The notes under the pieces are model-generated. The model searched no databases, was not told the DNA's origin, and saw only the letters and a program-made list of their open reading frames with translations. Position numbers and translations under genes: made by a program. From assembly GCF_000218685.1 (NCBI RefSeq), contig NW_006763297.1:124001-188000 (forward strand): a stretch of DNA of 64,000 bases, written 5' to 3'. The stretch's first letter is position 1, and the number at the start of each line of letters is the position of its first letter. This document shows, piece after piece, positions 55,831 to 64,000 of the stretch. The DNA is from Serpula lacrymans var. lacrymans S7.9. Lineage: Eukaryota; Basidiomycota; Agaricomycetes; Boletales; Serpulaceae.

Positions 55831-56349
55831 TAACCTTGTTCTTGACCTGCAATAATCTCTCACATCTATTGACATTCAGACTCATTAATTCCCTCATTGC
55901 CGAGGTTTCCCACCCAAGTATATATATACAGCCATACTTTTTGGCACTTGAACAACCCTCTGCAAACCCTCCCGTTGTGCCCTCTGGAGTCTGTAAAGGA
56001 TTTCTTCATTCCAGAGGCTTTCTAGGGAAATATGTACAGCATTATTTCCATATAATGCATACATTTTATGTGCTCTGTCAAACCTCTGTCAGACCCTCAG
56101 ACAACCTGTAGGGATCCCTCTACATCTGTGAAACCTCGTGAGAACCCTCCAGCCGGAAGGCTCCGAGTCATCCAAACCAGCTTGTCCGTTGTCCGGTCCA
56201 GGGCCATGCTATATCACATGACTGGATGCTTAGATAATCACACACATTGATTGATTCCTTGAACCTATATCCTTGTCTTTAGCTCAAGCCAGCCCGTCAT
56301 CAACCTTTTCATTTCTGTCTGTCTGTATCACTAGTGCCTATCGTGTATC
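55831..56349. other. Boundary of the TE block and UBC1 promoter side
   Basis: About 520 bp, no repeat recognised. It marks the return to host sequence. Confidence 0.4.
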
Positions 56350-57177
56350 ATGGACGCCCGTCTTCGTCGTGTAAACAAAGAAATCACTGGTATGTTTGCA
56401 TTATGCCAATATCCTCGTTCTCTGACTCATGTGGCGGCCAAGACTGCAAGAACGATAAATCTTCAAATATTAAAATCGACCTTATCGATGAATCGCCATT
56501 CCATCTAAAAGGGTCGTTCCCAGGACCACAGGATACGCCTTACGAGGGAGGGCATTTTGAAGTCGTCAGTCTCATAAACTTCCTAACTGGGAATCACACA
56601 GAACTTATTTTGTGGTAAAAGGATATCGTGATCCCCGAGTCGTACCCATTCCAGCCAGTGAAGATGAAATTCATCACCAAAGTGTATCATCCCAATGTCT
56701 CATCAGCATCTGGTGCCATCTGTCTCGATATTCTGAAGGACGCCTGGTCTCCCGTACTCACGTTGAAATCCACCCTAATCTCCCTCCAATCCCTCCTATG
56801 TTCTCCTGAACCAAACGACCCTCAAGATGCAGAAGTAGCCAAGCATTTCACGACTAGCAAACGTAGTTTTGAAGAAACAGCGAGATATTGGACCCAAATA
56901 TATGCTGGTGGACCTGGTGGGATAGCCAAGAGTGGCAAGAGTCCCGAAGCAGTCAGGGATGATGTGGCTATCGCTGGGCTAGAGAAAGCGCATGTAGATC
57001 AGTTCGAAGCTATCGGTTTCGAACGAGGCAAAGTCGTATGTCTACCTCTTCCATCGTCAATGTCAGCTATGAGCTGAGCTTTCCGACCAGATTGATGTCC
57101 TCCGGCGGTTGAACTACAGGGGAGCCAACGTCGCCAACATCTCAGAAGATAGAGTCGTAGAGGAACTATTAAAATAG
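56350..57177 (+). CDS. UBC1: Ubiquitin-conjugating enzyme E2, Ubc1/UBE2K type
   Basis: Exons 56350-56389, 56443-56564, 56622-57035 and 57091-57177 encode 220 aa. The N-terminal UBC fold has the expected FHLKGSFPGPQDTPYEGGHF, then IPESYPFQPVKMKFITKVYH and PNVSSASGAICLDILKDAWS with the active-site Cys, followed by LTLKSTLISLQSLLCSPEPN. After the fold, a linker leads to a C-terminal helix bundle (LEKAHVDQFEAIGFERGKVI, then DVLRRLNYRGANVANISEDR) that matches a UBA domain. This UBC plus UBA layout is the mark of Ubc1/E2-25K, which extends K48-linked ubiquitin chains. Length is close to yeast Ubc1. Confidence 0.92.
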
Positions 57178-60055
57178 CAGTTAATCACGAAGTTGCATAC
57201 CCTTCAGCGTGTTTCTATTTTTTGAAATTGTCTAGCGAATTGACTGCGTTATGTAGACGATCCTCGTGTCTGAAGTGGTGACTTATCATTTTCGGTTGAG
57301 ACGGAGATCCACTACGCACTAGCCTCAGGAGTTAATACTTTGTCAAAGACAAAGCACTGAACTCAATGTTACAGAGCTGCTCATACGGAATGAATCCTTG
57401 CCGCATCACGGCGTTCCAATGAACGACTCTGTATCCACCAATCATGAATGTTATCCGCACATGGTTCCAACGTCTTTCCTGATGGCGAAGCGCTATGAGC
57501 CCATAACGCTGTTTATGAACTCGTAACTTACAGGCAGCCATCACGGTCTGTGTGCTAGACTTGTTCATACGATAGACTGCCACAAGTGGGCGATGTGAGT
57601 GTGAAACAGATATTTATGTAATCTACCCGATGATCATAGCATTTCAACCACATGTGAGAAAAGGGGGCGCAGGGCAGCCGATAACGCTACTGACACGCAT
57701 ATAAGTGTGTTGCTTGACACATCCTTGACAAGTTATCAATTGGTTGGCCCGTAAACACGTCCCCTCTGATCAAATGAATGTAACGAGGTCCTATTGTATT
57801 ACAAGTAATCTCACACCATGACTTATTCACACCTTTTCTTACACATGCATATCCGGATCAGGTACTTTGCGGGGCTATTGAGGCATCAATAAAAGTTAAA
57901 ACCATTAAAGTTTAAACAACGAGGGGACTGACTATGATATTCTCAACGAGGCTTGTGGGTAGTAGTAGTATGATATGAGTGAACTATGAGCATTGGACAG
58001 ATACGACGGATATGAGTGAATATAGCTACGTGTTTCCTCGAGGGGAAATTTCGGGCCCGTATGCATGCTAGTGGGTAAAGGATACAGAACCTATGCTATG
58101 GCTACACAGTTCCTTAAGAACTCGAAAAAATATAGCAACAGTCTTCTTTGACCGCCCGCAGTGGCACATCTGCTGAAAGGTGAGCAACAGCGCTCCACCC
58201 TACTATTTAGGCTATGAACCAAATTCATGGTGCCAAAGTTCAAGAGAAATTGACACAAGGAAAATTTGGATTCATAGTAAAAAGTAGTGGTGGAGCGGCG
58301 AAGCAAACTGTCTAGCAAGTGTCTCGAACCAGCGGATTGACGATTCGCCGTGGAGCAAGCTCGACGACTGAGAGGAAGAATAAAGAGAGTACTAGGGGGG
58401 GAACTCGGGTACATGGGTTGATGAGTCCAGTCCAGTCATTGCATTGTACTCTTTTATACTGCTACGGTAACGCAAACATAGGGCAGTTACTTATCGTCCA
58501 AATCTGTCTAGAGATCTACGATACATATTGTAGCACAGGTATTCCTCAAAAACCCCAACGCGCGTCGTCATAAAACAATTTACCTTTACACCATCCACGT
58601 ATCAGCTGACAGGCTGCTGACCCTTTCCAGATTTTCAGATTGATTGAGATATCATGCCGGTTCCACAGAAAAGGAAAACAAAGCAACTAGTGCGATGGTA
58701 AATTTCATCATCATCAAGGAGTTCTAACCGCCAGCTGAAACTATTGCCGCGTCCGAGAAATTGGCTGTAGCACGGCCAAGATTGGGAGTGATACTAGCAT
58801 ATCGGAGCGAATTGCCGCTAAAAAAAGGGGGGGGGGGGGGGGATTTTTGCTATTGTGATTCCAAAATCCGAGGGGTGGACACATATGTAACAGAGGTGGG
58901 CCATGTTCCCCCTCAAGACGGATCAAGAGAAAGTAGCCGACGTCGTGTCAGCCTATTTGCGGTCGTGTATACCCCGTGCTTCCCTCGCCGAGATATGAAA
59001 GGAACTCGTGTCTTGTGATTCTAACCCAACTTTTCTAGAGGCCCCCAGAGATTACTGCGATGTGATCAGTTTTACACCCAGTTCCTTTTTAGGGAACCGG
59101 AGAACACAGCAGCAAGAGAAGACGCTGCCACCACATGGTGAACTTGAAGTAGAAGAAACATTTTCATTTCTCGTTTAAAGCTCCAGATCTCCCTCCCGAA
59201 AAACGGTGAAAGCGTCATAGGGGAATTCATTTCATGTTCGCTATCGGATCAGTGATATCAACGGGTCCCTGGATGTCAAAAAGTTTTACGCTGTGCTCCT
59301 CAAGCAGATGTGACAGTGTGGTGAAAATCGGCGGAAGCTCCCAGCAGCAATTGCTCAGCTTTTCTGACAGAACTTTTCGCTAGGCCTATCAATTTGCAAG
59401 CGGAAAATTGCGAGAATAGCCACGAAGGCAATAATCACACCCGGAGACATATGACAGCGGCCATGACACCGATTCCTGGATGAAGAAACAAGAGAATAGG
59501 ACTCGCATCAACTTCAAAACCACGTAGGGTTATGCTTTGGCCAAAATCGACGGGGCCACAGATACGAATCTACGGAAGCTGAAAGCAGTGGAAGTGTCCG
59601 GTGACGAGCGAGGCAGCGCGTAGAGGGAAGCAGACAGCTCAGAATCTTCGGACCGGTCACCGGGAATGCGTCGCAAGTATCTGGCGGTAGCAAAAAGAAC
59701 AATCGCTGACAAGCGAGGGTGCTTCATAAGTGAAGCTGAAGAATATAGTGAATGTAAATATGCAACAAATGAGAGGCACGAGAGCGATGTCTGTTTTTTT
59801 GACGCTGAGCGATACGACCGATCATCGTCATCTTTTTCAAGAATCATGGTGAAACATCTAAGGAGGGGGACCATATTCATAATCATGGAACTGAGGGTCT
59901 ACAATTTTGTCAGTACAAAGCTCAACCGAAGAGACATAGCCGTGACTTACTCTATAAAGAGAATCGTGAAGATGACGATAGCAACGAAAGCGTCGACGCC
60001 GCATGTAAAGGCCGCCGTTAGCTTGCCACACCTCCCCTCAGACAGACTAACCACC
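57178..60055. other. Long stretch without a supported gene
   Basis: About 2.9 kb. A run of 7 A then 16 G lies at 58820-58842. On the minus strand at about 59900-60050 a membrane-like piece (LTAAFTCGVDAFVAIVIFTI, followed by a GTAAGT donor and then SSMIMNM) resembles the DUF6534 membrane family of Agaricomycetes, but its N-terminal part is absent and the rest does not join, so it is at most a remnant. Confidence 0.35.
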
Positions 60056-60607
60056 TTAGGCGTTCCGGAGATCCGTTCTCATACGAATGTACTCCACAGA
60101 GCCCTTATAGAAAGGTTCCCCAAACGGAATCATTCCGCGTTTGCCATACCAGCTCGAAGTGGAGAGACGCGCATCGCACCATATCACGTTGACTGCTAGT
60201 TCTGAACTAGCAGCTTTGAAGACATGTTGTAATAAACTTGTCCCAATTCCTTGGCATTGATACAAAGGATCGCAGGCAAACTTGCGAAAACGGGCTGCAG
60301 ATTCAGAGGGTGTGTCACCCTCACTCGCAGCTGCGGACTCAATGGCCACACTGGTAGGCATGGATTCTTTGAATAGTGAGATAACTGCGACAGGTTTGTC
60401 AATCGCAGGCAAGAATGCGCCGTAATGATGACCGGCGTCATCCTCAGGAAGACGAACGTAAGATAGTGGTTCGTTTGGCCAGAGAACTGCGTGGCGTAGC
60501 TCTAGTGTGTCCTCTACTGGAACCTTCGCGATACGCAGCGACAAGTGTGGCGCTAGTGAGTCAGGTCATTAGGTACCATTATGAATTTTGACACCATAGT
60601 AACTCAT
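60056..60607 (-). CDS. GNAT-family N-acetyltransferase
   Basis: Two exons on the minus strand: 60595-60607 (13 nt) and 60056-60552, 169 aa. The acetyl-CoA motif A is present (RKFACDPLYQCQGIGTSLLQ), preceded by an acidic beta-strand region (VRLPEDDAGHHYGAFLP) and followed by NVIWCDARLSTSSWYGKRGM, the usual Asn/Tyr positions. The family transfers acetyl from acetyl-CoA to an amine; the substrate cannot be told. The long frame begins at a TTG, so an upstream start is needed. A 42-nt intron (GTGTCA..CACTAG) joins MSYY to APHLSLRIAKV in frame and supplies it. Confidence 0.82.
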
Positions 60608-63458
60608 ATTGACGGACCAATTTCCTGGTAGTTGTTTGCACTCCGAGTCTCCTGATTGCTCATTATTTTCTGGTGAAATTATGCGAAAGACTGGGAAAAC
60701 AAAGTTAGATGAAAGCTTGGGCCGACAGAATTGAATGACCTCGGTTTTGCTTGTGGATATAGTTGAAGTTAACAATTGAAAGAAAGTGTGGTACTATAAT
60801 AGTTGCTCCAGCCACTCTGACCGCTTTTCGATGGGCGCTAAAGCTTACCAATCTACCCAAAAGGTATCATCGTTCTTCTCATCCTGTTTAGTTTTAACCG
60901 AGAAAACTGAGGTTAGTGTCATTTTCGGCTCATTCCCAAGCTGATGAATATCTGATAGGGCTCTAACTATCTCTATTGTTCAATACCACACTGCCAGGTC
61001 ATTTTTATCTCCGTGGGTGGCAGATTCTCCTGTCTTTACTCTTCAAAACGTTCTCGACATAACGTAAAAGTCAACGCAAATGCAGGTAAATTTTATGAGC
61101 CTCGAGTTATATCGGTTACTGGAGGCTACTTGGAAGTACCCGAAACGCAACGACTATACAGCGATCTTCTCCTGAACCCGACGCCGCCGCATCTTGACAT
61201 ACCGTTCTATACAAGCTCCAATAACCAGTGTCCTCAGCGAATGACGGCCCTGAGCGTATCTTTGAACATGTGCAAAGCACCGCGGCCCGCGGTGACTCCT
61301 TTGGAACTATTTCTGGACGTCGGACTCGGCCAACTTGCACCGCGACTTCGAACCTTATAAGCTGCATCAAGATCGTCAGGTCTGATAGGAGTGTCGACTG
61401 TCCACGGGGCTTAACATTCGCGAAAACGAGAAGACTTTATGGATTCGTGGCGGCTATCAAAACAGCTGGCTAACACCTGTTACGAAAACTCCCCACGTTC
61501 TTGGCTGTTGTTCTTTCGGAGAACGCTGATTCTTACTGCCAGTGGAAATCCAGAGGACCAAAAGTCTTAAGTTCTATCATAGTAGCAATTGAAAAAGACA
61601 ATGACCTTTCCAATTGAAGTCAAGGCTCCTTAGCTCATGCTTTTCATTGGATAAATCAGCCGCCAGCGCCAGGCTCTTTCTAATATCTTTCTGATTTATC
61701 AAGATAGGAATTGCCTCGTAAGTCTAGCTCACATGAAGACGAAGGCATCTATTACTGAACTTTTATCGTCATGCCGTTAAGAATTTCCAGAACACAAGCG
61801 CACGAATAACAAATCGACGGTTTGACTTTGTCATGTGACAAATTAGCGAAATCGTATACTAGCATCACTCCCGCCTAAAGATCTTCCGATTCCTAGTGTC
61901 ATTATAATATTCAAGGTACTAGCAGAACAGTTTATGGAAGTAGGTCTTTTCTAACGCAGTTCCTAGACTAGCCCGCATCAGGTCGAAACTGGTCACCTTT
62001 TTGTCTTCAATGATTATTGGAAAGTGCCTCGTGTCGCATCGGCTGGAAATGTGTAAATATTGACAGGACAGTGGCGCAGCCTATCTGGATTTAGTCTTCA
62101 AGTTGAACACGTTCATATGACTTAGTAGCCCTCACTCTAGCGTATACGCGTCCTCTGTTTTAAACTTGTTTCCTCTGGAGAGAAGTACAAAATATGATTT
62201 ACGCCTCAGCTTATCTTAAATCTCCGGACCAAAAGAAGAGCTCTTTGTTATTCGTTCTAAGACCCGCTGTGACTGCGCTGCGAGTGGCCTTTCGAGTGGT
62301 GGTTTTGAGTTATCGCTGACACCGAACCCTCACATAGCGGTAAGCTACTCTTTTACCGCTTGAATTTATGAAAACTAAGTTGGAATATATTGTTTTGTGC
62401 ACACCAAGATCCGTTATCGCACCAATGGCGTTGTTTACAAAAACCGCACTATACAAGCATGGGGTCAATACTTCTCTGGACACCGCTGCGCAATGATATG
62501 TACGAGTGAAAGGAGCGCTCTTAGGGCTATTCCATGACGTTTAGTAAGTGAAAATTTTATGTATCTATTCTTCTCCTGGCCTTTCATTGCATCGTGTCGA
62601 ACGGTACCTGCGCCGTTATATTACATTGTTATCTAATTTCAGGATTTTAGTCACTTACCTCGCGCTTGCAGCTCTCTATCACAATTACACGTCGAGAATA
62701 CTATATGCCTTGCCTTCAGCACGATTCAAACCTCCTTCAGTGCAGTTCTGGGCTTGTGCTAGTGCAGCTCTCAGCTTCTCGTCGCCAACGTTGATCACTT
62801 CGCGGCCGTATTTCTCTATAAAGTTTCACCTATCAATTCACCCACCTGTTTCAGATGAAAATTTAATGGATCGGGGAAAGATCAGAAATGCTGGTTATGC
62901 GGATGTCTGGAAAATGTGAGGCCTCGCCACTTCCACGAGGATACCTTTGGCTGAGTGACATTGTCCTGAAAGCTTGCTATTCGATCACTTAATTTATCAG
63001 CGTACAAGCAATCGATAGGATAGGTCGTCCTCGCCTACGCCAGGTCTCTGAAGGGTTGGTGTTTGATCTGCTGTCGCCTCTTGTGTTATGGTTGGTGCTG
63101 GAGGTCGTGATTTACGGAAAAGTGACATGGGGTTACGGGCACCAGCTCACTCTGTTGTTTTATGTATAAGCTACTTATTCATCATTATATAAATATTACT
63201 GATTGCTAATCGCTGGCGTTACAGACGTCATATGCAGTGTTATGAAAGTGTGTGGAGCTGGTATAATTCGAGTAACAGTCGCCTTGTCATGCGGACATTG
63301 ATACTTACCGTATTTATCACTGGTGAGCTCATCGTGCTACAACAGTATCATTCACTGACAACTACACTTTCACATTCGCTTTCAGGCACATGTTCACAAT
63401 TATGTCAAGTCTCAAGTCTATTCTTTTATACTCCTAAGATATCGTGATATCATTTAAT
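60608..63458. other. Long stretch without a supported gene
   Basis: About 2.9 kb. The frame 62548-62919 ends in a phrase (KIRNAGYADVWKM) resembling the glycine-loop start of Agaricomycete protein kinases and is followed by a GTGAGG donor, but no kinase core follows, so it is at best a remnant. Other frames show no features. Confidence 0.35.
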
Positions 63459-64000
63459 CTAAACGTTCGTAGATGGGTCTGTCTTTTCTGTCTGTGCGTC
63501 ATCCTTCTTTTCCGTCTCGGTCCCCGCTCCATGTGTCAGTTTTTCACCCACCTTCCCATCCTCGTGGGATATTGCCAGAGGTGCAGTGGATTTCTCTCGA
63601 TTCTTTTCGGGGTCATTTAACTCTATGTCACGTTTTGCTTCTCTTTGCGCTATCACATCCTTTCTAGCTTCAAGACCACCTTCGTAACCAAACCATCGCT
63701 TTCGTGAACAATGCGGTCCTCGTAACAACAAGATGAAAAACTGCCATCCAAACAATGCCATCGATAGGCCGGATGCCGCTCGCCAACCATATTTAGTGAA
63801 AACTTGCGTCCCAACAGACGTCCCAATCACTTGACCAATGAAAAGCTGGCAGAAGGGTGAGTAAACTAAAACATAACGAATAAGTGTGACTAGCTACCGA
63901 TAGAATCAAAATAGCGTTAAGACGAGCACGTGCAGCCGATGAGATGCTGTATACACAAAGTTCTGGTTCAGACTTTTCCCCTATCGTTAGTGAACACTTG
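63459..64000 (-). CDS. Major facilitator superfamily transporter, C-terminal part (runs off the edge)
   Basis: The last exon (63459-63845) and part of the previous one (63898 to about 63950) are visible, joined by an intron at 63846-63897 (GTAGCT..TGCCAG). The joined sequence gives SSAARARLNAILILSLFIGQ followed by VIGTSVGTQVFTKYGWRA, a pattern of late MFS helices, and one more membrane span (LSMALFGWQFFILLLRGP). A long charged cytoplasmic tail follows (about 80 residues rich in Lys, Glu, Asp). The substrate is unknown. The N-terminal helices lie beyond the right edge. Confidence 0.78.

Noticed and set aside
58820..58842. A7G16 homopolymer block as a functional element
   Set aside because: Simple sequence, prone to assembly error, with no flanking structure to suggest a role.
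59900..60050. DUF6534-type membrane protein gene on the minus strand
   Set aside because: A single span and a short following piece resemble the family, but the N-terminal half would overlap the GNAT gene and no continuous model could be built.
59666..60199. 177-codon plus-strand frame
   Set aside because: Its second half lies antisense to the clearly conserved GNAT gene and it has no motif of its own; treated as a shadow.
62548..62919. Protein kinase gene
   Set aside because: Only a glycine-loop-like phrase at the end; no catalytic loop or DFG follows downstream.
1..64000. CRISPR arrays, operons or bacterial-type features
   Set aside because: The intron-rich genes and LTR elements show a eukaryotic (fungal) genome, and no regular spacer-repeat pattern was seen.

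Overview
The window is from a filamentous basidiomycete, most likely an Agaricomycete. Host genes carry many short introns (about 45-70 nt, GT..AG). The gene content (F-box proteins, a GH18 chitinase with chitin-binding modules, a cytochrome-b5 desaturase, a 2OG-Fe(II) oxygenase of mushroom type) and chromodomain Ty3 retrotransposons fit this. No species can be named. All exon models were built by hand from frame continuity and splice sites; total coding lengths were checked to be multiples of three.

Left arm (1-28289), ordinary host DNA: a small unknown protein; an F-box protein (-); an 18-exon secreted GH18 chitinase; a serine carboxypeptidase S10; a sphingolipid/fatty-acid desaturase (-); a 2OG-Fe(II) oxygenase followed by a decayed paralogue; an ArfGAP of the Glo3 type; the AP-2 sigma subunit; an F-box/LRR-like protein; a CsbD-like stress protein; and HEM13 coproporphyrinogen oxidase (-), which has a one-base frameshift. 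ArfGAP and AP-2 sigma both serve vesicle traffic and are neighbours, though nothing shows co-regulation.

Middle (28466 to about 55830), a nest of transposable elements. Labels used here: LTR-B (about 630 bp), its diverged relative LTR-D (673 bp), LTR-X (about 1.81 kb), LTR-Y (about 415 bp), and one near full-length chromodomain Ty3 element at 29043-37653. Target-site duplications are visible for most and give the order of insertion: an LTR-B (TSD GGCAG) was split by the Ty3 element (TSD TCGAG), whose integrase was split by an LTR-X (TSD ACGT). Further right, LTRs sit inside a DDE-type transposase-like gene, a HARBI1-like transposase and a second, stop-riddled chromodomain pol.

The most unusual observation is in the LTRs. 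Every full LTR-X copy (four) keeps an intact 180-codon reading frame for a protein with one membrane segment. All LTR-B copies (one reconstructed around an insertion) and LTR-D keep a 59-86 codon frame starting 26-35 nt inside the LTR, also with one membrane segment. Between LTR-B and LTR-D this peptide is conserved mainly through synonymous third-base changes. These frames lie upstream of the TATA box, so they are in U3, at the 3' end of the genomic RNA. The Ty3 element has a further short membrane-type frame in its leader. It also shows a self-complementary primer site of the Tf1/sushi kind and a candidate -1 frameshift site between gag and pol.

Right arm (56350-64000): a Ubc1-type E2 ubiquitin-conjugating enzyme with a C-terminal UBA-like tail, a GNAT acetyltransferase (-), and the last exons of an MFS transporter (-) running off the edge. 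Long stretches here (57178-60055, 60608-63458) hold no gene I can support.
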